A program made the translations under genes and the position numbers. Shown here one piece after another: positions 1 to 5,894 of a stretch of DNA of 6,902 nucleotides. This DNA comes from Acidimangrovimonas sp. (GTDB taxonomy: Bacteria; Pseudomonadota; Alphaproteobacteria; Rhodobacterales; Rhodobacteraceae). The notes under the pieces were generated by a model that saw nothing but the letters and a program-made list of their open reading frames with translations, was not told the DNA's origin and did no database searches. The stretch covers positions 1 through 6,902 of the forward strand of contig JASBUM010000568.1 in NCBI GenBank assembly GCA_030147905.1, given 5' to 3'. Numbering within the stretch: position 1 is the stretch's first letter; every line of letters begins with the position of its first letter.

Positions 1-733
1 TCGCCGCCGCGACGTGCTGGCGGCGGGGGGTTTCGATCCGGCCTACCGCTATTTCCGGGACGAGAGCGACCTTGCCCTGCGGCTTGCCGGCGCGGGCCGG
101 CTGATGGCGGTGGTTCCCGGCGCGCAGGTCCATCACGGCAAGGCGCCGAGCAGTCGGCGCGATGCCGCGCGCGTGCCGCTCGACCTGCGCGAGACGGGTG
201 CGAGCGCGATGGTTTTCCTGCGCCGGCACGCGGCTGCCGAGTCGCATGCGGAAGGCCTCGATCACCTGCGCCGCGTCCAGGCGGCACGGCTGCGCGCGCT
301 GGTCTTCGCCGGCAAGCTGAAGGCACGGCGGATGCGCCGGCTTCTGATCAGCCTCGAGGAAGGCATCGTCGAGGGCCGCAGCCGCGTCCTGGCGACCCTT
401 TCGCCGCTTGACGACACGCCGCCCGCCTTTATGCCCTTCCGCGCGGTCGCCAACGGCCGCGGACGGGTCCTTGCCGGCCGCCCCTGGCAACGTGCACGGC
501 TGCGCCGCGAAGCCGGGCGCGCGGCGGGTGACGGAACCGTGGTTACCGTGTTCCGCTTCAGCCCGACCGCGCTCTATCATCGCATGCGGTTTCATCCCGA
601 CGGATACTGGGAACAGACCGGCGGCCTGTTCGGTCGGTCCGAGCGCGATCAGCCGCTTGTGCGCTGGTGGCGGTTCGAGGACCGGCTGCGCGCCGAAATC
701 GCGCGCATCAGTCCCTTCCGCCCCGTCGGCTGA
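1..733 (+). CDS. GT2-family glycosyltransferase, C-terminal part (5' end outside window)
   Basis: Incomplete at its 5' end. The frame is open from base 2 and ends at TGA 731-733, giving 243 visible residues. Visible residues 3-28 carry the end of a GT2 (GT-A fold) catalytic domain: 'RDVLAAGGFDPAYRYF' followed by an E-S-D-L segment and 'LALRL', the usual acceptor-side motif in which an acidic residue serves as catalytic base. The nucleotide-binding half with the DXD motif is missing to the left. After about residue 50 there is a long Arg/Ala-rich extension, probably helical. It is followed by a conserved-looking tail at about residues 186-215 with 'FSPTALYHRMRF' and 'YWEQTGGLFGRSER', which I recall from Rhodobacterales GT2 proteins; its role is unknown to me. 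The enzyme would transfer a sugar from a nucleotide donor to a growing glycan at the cytoplasmic membrane. Donor and acceptor cannot be read. It is separated from galU by 242 bp, so it may end an upstream operon. Confidence 0.85.
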   Translation, partial: RRRDVLAAGGFDPAYRYFRDESDLALRLAGAGRLMAVVPGAQVHHGKAPSSRRDAARVPLDLRETGASAMVFLRRHAAAESHAEGLDHLRRVQAARLRALVFAGKLKARRMRRLLISLEEGIVEGRSRVLATLSPLDDTPPAFMPFRAVANGRGRVLAGRPWQRARLRREAGRAAGDGTVVTVFRFSPTALYHRMRFHPDGYWEQTGGLFGRSERDQPLVRWWRFEDRLRAEIARISPFRPVG

Positions 734-836
734 GGGGATGGGCCGGGCGCACAGGTCGATCGCGCCCGATCGGCATCTTGTCGCCGGCATCGCGCAGCAT
801 TTGGCGTATCTCCGCCGGCGACAGTAACGCCTGCAA
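708..836 (-). other. Possible cryptic antisense small ORF or gene remnant (about 42 aa from TTG)
   Basis: On the minus strand a frame is open from 899 down to the TGA at 710-708. From a TTG at 836-834 it would encode about 42 residues, including 'LQALLSPAEIRQMLRDAGDK' and then 'MPIGRDRPVRP'. Codon third positions are mostly G or C and the composition is protein-like, although the opposite strand is non-coding over most of this interval. Its last 26 nt overlap the end of the + strand GT2 gene. There is no ATG or GTG in a useful place. The only purine-rich run upstream (GGGGA, about 11 nt before the TTG) is poorly placed. I do not recognise the protein. It could be a real small gene, a decayed fragment of a longer gene, or chance in GC-rich DNA. 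Confidence 0.2.
744..768 (+). terminator. 7-bp hairpin just after the GT2 stop, possible weak terminator
   Basis: CGGGCGC (744-750) pairs perfectly with GCGCCCG (762-768) around an 11-nt loop. It starts 11 nt after the stop of the upstream glycosyltransferase. There is no T-tract behind it, so it is not a classical intrinsic terminator. It could protect the mRNA 3' end or act with Rho. The loop and right arm also hold two copies of the palindrome CGATCG (757-762 and 767-772). The pairing is seen; the function is inferred. Confidence 0.25.
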
Positions 837-879
837 CCGACGAATGTCCCCGCCCGGAAAATGCCTTGCAATTGCCCTT

Positions 880-897
880 CCGCGGTCGCGGCTTTTT
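880..897 (+). terminator. Short GC hairpin with T5 tract, candidate intrinsic terminator
   Basis: CCGCG (880-884) is followed by GT and then CGCGG (887-891). In practice this is a 4-bp CCGC/GCGG stem with a GGTC loop. One C and then TTTTT (893-897) follow. The arrangement of a GC stem followed by a T run looks like an intrinsic terminator reading rightward, placed just before the presumed galU promoter. The stem is short and lies about 150 nt after the previous stop codon, so its efficiency is doubtful. Confidence 0.3.
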
Positions 898-915
898 GTT
901 CAAAGTGAAGTAACC

Positions 916-942
916 TTGACGAAACCGGTCGGGAACTAGCTT
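916..942 (+). promoter_or_regulatory. Possible promoter of the galU operon
   Basis: The region upstream of galU is poorer in GC than its surroundings. It contains TTGACG at 916-921, close to a housekeeping -35 box. The only -10-like hexamer nearby is TAGCTT at 937-942, at a short 15-bp spacing, and it is a weak match. Just upstream there are an 8-bp palindrome GCAATTGC (868-875) and a small inverted repeat TTCA-AAG-TGAA (899-909) that could bind a regulator. A promoter somewhere in 890-960 is expected because galU opens a compact gene string. The exact boxes are tentative. Confidence 0.25.
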
Positions 943-965
943 GGAGGCCGGGGGGAAGTGTTATC

Positions 966-969
966 GGAG
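966..969 (+). promoter_or_regulatory. Shine-Dalgarno GGAG that fixes the galU start
   Basis: GGAG lies 6 nt before ATG 976. An in-frame GTG at 958 would add six residues (with L-S-E-Y-S after the initiator), but it has a poorer context and would put the GGAG inside the coding region. The ATG at 976 yields the usual family N-terminus. Confidence 0.7.
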
Positions 970-975
970 TATTCC

Positions 976-1869
976 ATGAAACAGAAAGTGACGAAGGCGA
1001 TCTTTCCGGTAGCCGGGCTGGGGACGCGCTTTCTTCCGGCGACGAAGTCGATCCCGAAGGAGATCATGACCCTGGTCGATCGCCCGTTGATCCAGTATGC
1101 GATCGACGAGGCGCGGGCGGCCGGAATCAAGGAATTCATCTTCGTCACGTCGCGCGGCAAGTCCGCGCTCGAGGATTACTTCGACCACGCGCCCGAGCTT
1201 GAGGCGAGTCTGCGCCGCGCGGGCAAGAAGGAACTGCTCAAGACCCTGCGGTCGACCTACATGGATTCGGGCGCCATCGCCTATGTCCGGCAGAACCGCG
1301 CCATGGGCCTGGGCCACGCCGTGTGGTGTGCGCGTCGCCTGATCGGCAACGAACCTTTCGCCGTCATCCTGACCGATGACGTGATCGCGTCCGAAAAGCC
1401 CTGCCTTCAGCAGATGATCGAGGTCCATGCCGAGACCGGCGGCAATGTCGTCGCCGCGATGGAGGTGCCGGCCTATCGCGCATCGGCCTATGGCGTTCTG
1501 GACGTGGCCGAGGACATGGGCACGGTGGTGCGCGTGCGCGGAATGGTGGAAAAGCCGAAGCCCGAAGAGGCGCCGTCGAACCTGGCGGTGATCGGGCGCT
1601 ACATCCTGACGCCGCAGGTCATGCAGCAACTCAACCGGATGAAGGCCGGCGCGGGCGGCGAGATCCAGCTGACCGATGCGATCGCCGCCGAAATCGGCGC
1701 CGGTGGCGATGTCTTCGGCTACCGTTTCCGCGGCCAGCGGTTCGACTGCGGCTCGAAGGCGGGATTCCTGCAGGCGACCGTCGCCTTCGGTCTGGCGCGA
1801 GCCGATCTGAGCGGGGAATTCGGCGAATATCTGGGCGAGACGATGGCCCTGCGCCGCGCGGCCCAGTAG
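976..1869 (+). CDS. galU: UTP-glucose-1-phosphate uridylyltransferase (UDP-glucose pyrophosphorylase)
   Basis: Cytoplasmic enzyme that converts UTP and glucose-1-phosphate to UDP-glucose and pyrophosphate. UDP-glucose is the precursor of UDP-galactose and UDP-glucuronate. The protein is 297 aa, normal for bacterial GalU. Seen motifs are the nucleotide-binding loop GLGTRFLPATKSIPKE at residues 14-29, with the signature Arg and Lys; LTDD at 132-135, carrying the metal/substrate-binding Asp; GMVEKPKP around E192-K193; GGEIQLTD at 227-234; and FDCGSK at 256-261. All key family residues that I can identify are present. The start at ATG 976 is supported by the GGAG 6 nt upstream. The gene opens a tight string of glycosyltransferase genes, with only 6 bp to the next one, which suggests dedicated precursor supply for a polysaccharide. 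The related RmlA/dTDP-glucose enzymes differ in the N-terminal loop and the EKP segment, so I consider the call firm. Confidence 0.96.
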   Translation: MKQKVTKAIFPVAGLGTRFLPATKSIPKEIMTLVDRPLIQYAIDEARAAGIKEFIFVTSRGKSALEDYFDHAPELEASLRRAGKKELLKTLRSTYMDSGAIAYVRQNRAMGLGHAVWCARRLIGNEPFAVILTDDVIASEKPCLQQMIEVHAETGGNVVAAMEVPAYRASAYGVLDVAEDMGTVVRVRGMVEKPKPEEAPSNLAVIGRYILTPQVMQQLNRMKAGAGGEIQLTDAIAAEIGAGGDVFGYRFRGQRFDCGSKAGFLQATVAFGLARADLSGEFGEYLGETMALRRAAQ

Positions 1870-1875
1870 ACGCGG

Positions 1876-3138
1876 ATGAGGCCGGCGGCGGCGCCCGGAT
1901 CCTCGCCGCCGGCGCGCATCCTCGATCTTTCGCGCATGGTGGCGCGCGCGGGTCTTCCCGCGCCAAGCGGCATCGACCGGATCGAGCGGGTCTATCTTCA
2001 CCGTCTGATGGCGGAGCCGATTCCCCTGTGGGGGATCGCCCGTCACCGCTGGGGCTACGCATTGCTGCCGCCCGAAGGGGTGGCGGCGTTTGCCGAACGC
2101 TTCGCGGGCCGGACGTCATGGGGCGCGCCGGACCGGCTGGCACGGCTGGGCGCGGGGCGCGCATCATTGCGGGGCCGCGCCGAATCCGACCTGCGCCGGG
2201 CCGCCTGCGGCCATGCCGGGACGGGCATGGGGATGGCTCGGCTTCTCGCGCGGCATCTGCCCCCGGAGGCCGCCTATCTCGATCTCGGGCACATGGGATT
2301 GTCGCGCACGATGTTCCGCGCCCTGACCCGCATGCAGGCCATGCGGGTGACGGTGATGATCCATGACACCATCGCGCTCGATCATCCGGAATTTTCCGCT
2401 CCACGCGCGCCGCGCCGCCTCGCGCGGCATCTGCGCCGAACCGGCGCCCGCGCCGATCAGGTGATCTATGTCTCGCAGGCAAGTCGCGCGGCGGCCGAGG
2501 AACATATGGCGCGCTGGGGCCGGGTGCCGCCCGGGCTGGTGGCCCATCCGGGCGTCGAGATGATGCCGCCCGACCCTGCCGCCGTGCCGCTCGGGCTGCC
2601 CCTGGGCCGGCCCTATTTCGTGGTGCTGGGCACCATCGAGCCCCGCAAGAATCATGCGTTCCTTCTGGACCTGTGGGCGGAACTGGGCCGGACCATGCCG
2701 CCCGGAACGCGGCCCGCGCTTGTCATCGTGGGGCGGCGGGGCTGGCACGGGCGGGCCTTCTTCGAACGGCTCGAGCGCGAGGGGCCGGCCCTGAACGTGT
2801 GGGAGGCCGGCGCGCCCGGCGATGGCGCGGTCGCGGCGCTTCTGGCGGGTGCGGCGGGGCTGTTGATGCCCTCGCTTGCCGAGGGCTACGGTCTGCCGCC
2901 GCTGGAGGCCGCGGCCATGGGTACCCCGGTGGTGTGTAGCAATCTTGCCGTGTTTCGCGAATCACTTGGTGGCAAGGCCGTTTACGCGGATGTGTCCGAC
3001 CGTTATCTTTGGTGTGCCGCCGTGCAGAACCTGACGGCAAGGGCAGGCCTCGGGGCGGCAAGGAACGGAATCGGGCAGGTGCAGTTTTCGCCGCCACATT
3101 GGGACGATCATTTCAAATCCGTGTTAAGGCTGACGTGA
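1876..3138 (+). CDS. GT4-family (GT-B fold) glycosyltransferase
   Basis: The protein is 420 aa, a usual length for family GT4, and would be a retaining, nucleotide-sugar-dependent transferase. The N-terminal acceptor half begins with 'RILDLSRMVARAG' and 'PSGIDRIERVYL' (about residues 14-42), a pattern I recall from alphaproteobacterial polysaccharide transferases. It continues to an HDT motif at H163-D164 and 'VIYVSQASR'. The donor half has GTIEPRKNH at 252-260, with the Arg/Lys that contact the diphosphate, and 'SLAEGYGLPPLEAAAMGTP', which includes the E336-x7-E344 motif typical of GT4. There is no signal peptide or membrane segment, so it is cytosolic or peripheral. The ATG is 6 bp after galU with no clear Shine-Dalgarno, suggesting translational coupling. 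It is the only start that keeps the conserved N-terminus. The first 12 residues are Pro/Ala/Ser-rich and coincide with a strong hairpin. Base composition drops over the last about 65 codons, but the frame and family motifs continue to the TGA. Sugar specificity is unknown. Confidence 0.88.
   Translation: MRPAAAPGSSPPARILDLSRMVARAGLPAPSGIDRIERVYLHRLMAEPIPLWGIARHRWGYALLPPEGVAAFAERFAGRTSWGAPDRLARLGAGRASLRGRAESDLRRAACGHAGTGMGMARLLARHLPPEAAYLDLGHMGLSRTMFRALTRMQAMRVTVMIHDTIALDHPEFSAPRAPRRLARHLRRTGARADQVIYVSQASRAAAEEHMARWGRVPPGLVAHPGVEMMPPDPAAVPLGLPLGRPYFVVLGTIEPRKNHAFLLDLWAELGRTMPPGTRPALVIVGRRGWHGRAFFERLEREGPALNVWEAGAPGDGAVAALLAGAAGLLMPSLAEGYGLPPLEAAAMGTPVVCSNLAVFRESLGGKAVYADVSDRYLWCAAVQNLTARAGLGAARNGIGQVQFSPPHWDDHFKSVLRLT
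1881..1913 (+). repeat. 10-bp perfect all-GC inverted repeat in the first codons of the GT4 gene
   Basis: GCCGGCGGCG (1881-1890) is perfectly complementary to CGCCGCCGGC (1904-1913) across a 13-nt loop. The stem begins three bases after the GT4 ATG (1876-1878) and 12 nt after the galU stop. No T run follows, so it is not a standard terminator. It could dampen translation initiation of the GT4 gene, pause RNA polymerase or stabilise the galU part of the transcript. The pairing is seen directly; the effect is inferred. Confidence 0.55.
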
Positions 3139-3186
3139 TAGCGATGTCCGACGGCCCATCGGGGATTGAACGGGACTGATATCGGC

Positions 3187-4197
3187 GTGGGATTCTTGAC
3201 GACATATCGGCTGCGGCTGGCGCGGAAGCGGTGGCGCCTGCGCGCTGTGCGCAAGCGGCGCGAGATGCGCGCCGTCTCGAACCGCACCCGGCTGATCATG
3301 CGCAACGACATCCTGCTGCTGTGCACCTTGCGAAACGAACGCATCCGGCTGCCGTATTTCCTGAAATATTACCGGGACCTGGGGGTCGATCATTTCCTCT
3401 TCGTCGACAACGGCTCGGACGACGGCACGCGCGAATATCTGGCCGCGCAGGAGGATGCCTCGGTCTGGACCACGCCCCACAGCTACCGCAGGTCGCGCTT
3501 CGGGATGGACTGGCTCAACTGGCTGCTGATGCGCCACGGTCACGGCCACTGGACGCTGACGGTCGATCCAGACGAGTTTCTCGTCTATCCCTTCTGCGAT
3601 ACGCGGCCGCTGCGCGCGCTGACCGACTGGCTCGACGTCTCGTCCATCCGTTCGTTCGGCACCATGCTGCTGGATATGTATCCAAGGGGTCCGATCGACG
3701 CCGAACCCTATCGCGAGGGCGCCGATCCCTTCGCCACCGCTTGCTATTTCGACAGCGGCAACTACACGATCCGGCACAACGGGCTGCATGGCAACCTGTG
3801 GATCCAGGGTGGCCCGCGGGCGCGGCTGTTCTTCGGCGAGGCACCCGAGCGCGCGCCGGCGATGAACAAGATCCCTCTGGTGAAGTGGCACCGCTACTAC
3901 GTGTTCATCAGTTCCACCCATATGCTGCTGCCGCGCGGGCTGAATCACGTCTACGACGAATGGGGGGGCGAGAAGGCCTCGGGCTGCCTGCTGCACGCGA
4001 AATTCCTCCACATGCTGGGCGACAAGTCGGCCGAGGAACTGACCCGACGCCAGCATTATGCCGACAGCTTCGAATACCGCGCCTACGACAAGGCCCTGAA
4101 AGAGGCCCCCGAACTGTGGTGCAAGTGGAGCGAGAAATACATCAACTGGCGCCAGCTCGAGATCCTCGGGCTCATGTCCAAGGGGAACTGGGCATGA
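3187..4197 (+). CDS. GT2-family glycosyltransferase, DPDE type (Glyco_tranf_2_4-like)
   Basis: The protein is 336 aa from GTG 3187. Motifs in order are a strongly basic N-terminus (15 Arg/Lys in residues 1-40); CTLRNE ending at E51; 'RLPYFLKYYRDLGVDHFLFV'; DNGSDDGT at 74-81; and DPDEF at 127-131, the DXD metal/nucleotide-diphosphate site. These fit the GT-A subgroup often labelled 'glycosyl transferase family 2' (Pfam Glyco_tranf_2_4), an inverting transferase using a nucleotide sugar in the cytoplasm. The second half is rich in Trp, Tyr and His and may bind the acceptor. The start is uncertain. GTG 3187 has GGGA about 11 nt upstream and gives the N-terminus I expect for this family. TTG 3166 and TTG 3196 have worse spacing, and the ATGs at 3265 and 3298 would remove the basic region. 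It lies 48 bp after the GT4 gene, and its stop overlaps the next start as ATGA. Donor and acceptor are unknown. Confidence 0.85.
   Translation: MGFLTTYRLRLARKRWRLRAVRKRREMRAVSNRTRLIMRNDILLLCTLRNERIRLPYFLKYYRDLGVDHFLFVDNGSDDGTREYLAAQEDASVWTTPHSYRRSRFGMDWLNWLLMRHGHGHWTLTVDPDEFLVYPFCDTRPLRALTDWLDVSSIRSFGTMLLDMYPRGPIDAEPYREGADPFATACYFDSGNYTIRHNGLHGNLWIQGGPRARLFFGEAPERAPAMNKIPLVKWHRYYVFISSTHMLLPRGLNHVYDEWGGEKASGCLLHAKFLHMLGDKSAEELTRRQHYADSFEYRAYDKALKEAPELWCKWSEKYINWRQLEILGLMSKGNWA
4181..4186 (+). promoter_or_regulatory. Shine-Dalgarno AGGGGA that fixes the GT14 start
   Basis: AGGGGA lies 7 nt before ATG 4194, inside the last codons of the preceding GT2 gene. It decides the start of the GT14 gene. 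The same frame is open far upstream (to about 3231), but that part is only the out-of-frame reading of the GT2 gene. The ATGA overlap at 4194-4197 implies translational coupling. Confidence 0.75.
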
Positions 4198-5891
4198 GCG
4201 TGGGCTTCGTCATGCTGTGCCACACGGCGCTGCACCGCGCGGTGCAGGTCGCGCGGCACTGGGCCAAGCGGGACTGCCCGGTGGTGATCCATGTCGACCG
4301 CAGCGTCAGCCGCCACAGCTACGAGAAGTTCGTCCGCGCCCTCTCGGGTCTGGAGAATGTCCGGTTCTCGCGCCGCTTCAGCTGCGAATGGGGCACCTGG
4401 GGGCTGGTCGCGGCGACACAGGCGGCCAGCGCGATGATGCTGCGCGAATTTCCGCAGGTTCAGCATGTCTATCTCGCCTCGGGGTCGTGCCTGCCGCTGC
4501 GTCCGGTCGAGGATCTCGTCGACTACCTTGCCGAGCGGCCACGCACCGATTTCATCGAATCGGTCACCACCGCCGATGTCACATGGACCGTGGGCGGGCT
4601 GGACGCGGAACGATTCACCTTGCGCTTTCCCTTCGCGTGGAAGCGGCACCGGCGGCTGTTCGACGGCTATGTCTGGCTTCAGCGGCGTCTGAACCTGCGC
4701 AGGCGCATACCGCCGGGGCTGGTGCCGCATCTGGGAAGCCAGTGGTGGTGTCTCACCCGGCAGACGCTTTCGTCGATCCTCGACGATCCCGACCGCAAGA
4801 TCTACGACGCCTATTTCCGTCGTGTCTGGATACCCGACGAATCCTACTTCCAGACCATGGCCCGGCTCTATTCGAGCCGGATCGAAAGCCGCTCGCTCAC
4901 GCTGTCGAAATTCGATCATCAGGGCAAGCCGCATGTATTCTACGACGACCATCTGCATCTGCTGCGGCGCTCGGACTGCTTCGTCGCGCGCAAGATCTGG
5001 CCGCATGCGGACCGGCTCTACAAGCTCTTCCTTTCGGCCGAGGCCGATGGCCGAACGATGGCCGAGCCCAATCCGGGCAAGATCGACCGGGTCTTCGCGC
5101 GCGCGCTGGAACAGCGCACCCGCGGGCGCGCCGGCCTGTATATGCAAAGCCGCTTTCCCAACGAGAATTTCGAGAACGGGCGCACATCCGCGCCCTATTC
5201 CGTCCTCGAGGGTTTCGGCGAGGTCTTCGACAATTTCGAGACATGGCTTGCCAAGGCCTCCGGCGCGCGCGTCCACGGACATCTCTTCGCGCCGGAGCGG
5301 GCCGAATTCGCCGGAGGTGAGCGGGTCTTCAGCGGATCGCTGGCCGATGACGCGCGCCTGCGCGACTACAACCCTCGATCCTTCCTCACCAATCTGATCT
5401 GGAACACCCGCGGGGAGCGGCAGTGCTTTCTTTTCGGCCCGCGCGACAACCAGGAGATCGGCTGGTTCGTCGCGCTGGATCCCAATGCGCAGATCTCGGT
5501 CATCACCGGGGCCTGGGCACTGCGCCTGTTCCGTTCTCGCGCCGCTTTCGCCGAGATCCGGAAGGAGGCGGCGCGGCTTCAGAAGATTGAGGTCGAACAT
5601 CTCAAGGTCCTGCGCTCGCCCTACGTCAAGGCGCGGGTACGGATCTGGAACCTGGCCGATTTCGTCGAAAGTCCGATGGATCCGTTGCAGCGGATCGTCG
5701 AGGAGATCATGCCGCGCGGGATGCGCCGTCTGACCGAGGCGCCACGGCTGGCGGATTTCTCGGGCTTCGGCCAGTTTCTGCAAAACCTCAGGAACCAGGG
5801 CATGCAGCCGCTGCTGATGGGCGATTTCCCCGTCGGCGACCAGCCGAGCGACAATCCGCGCCGGCGCGGCAAGCCCTATCTGGTGAAATAG
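4194..5891 (+). CDS. GT14 'Branch' glycosyltransferase (core-2/I-branching type) with uncharacterised C-terminal domain
   Basis: The protein is 565 aa. Residues 1 to about 290 resemble the Branch family GT14, which in animals includes beta-1,6-N-acetylglucosaminyltransferases and peptide xylosyltransferases. Seen are VGFVMLCH at 3-10; IHVDRS from I32, with D35 replacing the usual Asp; YLASGSCLPL at 93-102; SQWWCLTR at 182-189; PDESYFQT at 214-221, whose Glu (E216) matches the catalytic-base position known in core-2 GlcNAc transferases; and SDCFVARK at 260-267, which closes the domain. From about residue 310 ('GLYMQSRFPNENF') to the end is a second domain. I recall it as a domain of unknown function attached to bacterial Branch proteins (DUF5927). 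It contains 'CFLFGPRDNQEIGWFVALDP' and a basic helical stretch. No membrane segment is visible. It overlaps the upstream GT2 by 4 bp and is followed 3 bp later by the sulfotransferase in the same frame. The likely sugar is GlcNAc or xylose, by family only. Confidence 0.85.
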   Translation: MSVGFVMLCHTALHRAVQVARHWAKRDCPVVIHVDRSVSRHSYEKFVRALSGLENVRFSRRFSCEWGTWGLVAATQAASAMMLREFPQVQHVYLASGSCLPLRPVEDLVDYLAERPRTDFIESVTTADVTWTVGGLDAERFTLRFPFAWKRHRRLFDGYVWLQRRLNLRRRIPPGLVPHLGSQWWCLTRQTLSSILDDPDRKIYDAYFRRVWIPDESYFQTMARLYSSRIESRSLTLSKFDHQGKPHVFYDDHLHLLRRSDCFVARKIWPHADRLYKLFLSAEADGRTMAEPNPGKIDRVFARALEQRTRGRAGLYMQSRFPNENFENGRTSAPYSVLEGFGEVFDNFETWLAKASGARVHGHLFAPERAEFAGGERVFSGSLADDARLRDYNPRSFLTNLIWNTRGERQCFLFGPRDNQEIGWFVALDPNAQISVITGAWALRLFRSRAAFAEIRKEAARLQKIEVEHLKVLRSPYVKARVRIWNLADFVESPMDPLQRIVEEIMPRGMRRLTEAPRLADFSGFGQFLQNLRNQGMQPLLMGDFPVGDQPSDNPRRRGKPYLVK

Positions 5892-5894
5892 CGC

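Noticed and set aside
932..962. EcfG-type general stress promoter (GGAAC ... GTT) before galU
   Set aside because: GGAAC at 932-936 is followed by GTT only at 960-962, a gap of 23 nt. The known spacing is about 16-17.
961..2046. Minus-strand open frame of about 361 codons opposite galU
   Set aside because: galU is certain on the + strand. The antisense product is His/Arg-rich and resembles no family.
3139..3186. Terminator in the GT4-GT2 gap
   Set aside because: Only a 4-bp CCGA/TCGG stem can be drawn and no T run follows. Read-through within the operon is more likely.
3124..4056. Minus-strand open frame of about 310 codons opposite the DPDE-type GT2
   Set aside because: Shadow of a real + strand gene with intact catalytic motifs.
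3231..4193. Upstream in-frame extension of the GT14 gene
   Set aside because: This part is the +2 reading of the GT2 gene. It is Arg/Ala-rich with no motif. ATG 4194 with AGGGGA 7 nt upstream is the natural start.
4083..5783. Minus-strand open frame of about 566 codons opposite the GT14 gene
   Set aside because: It mirrors the GT14 coding frame, has no domain motifs and runs across the GT2/GT14 boundary. It is an artefact of high third-position GC.
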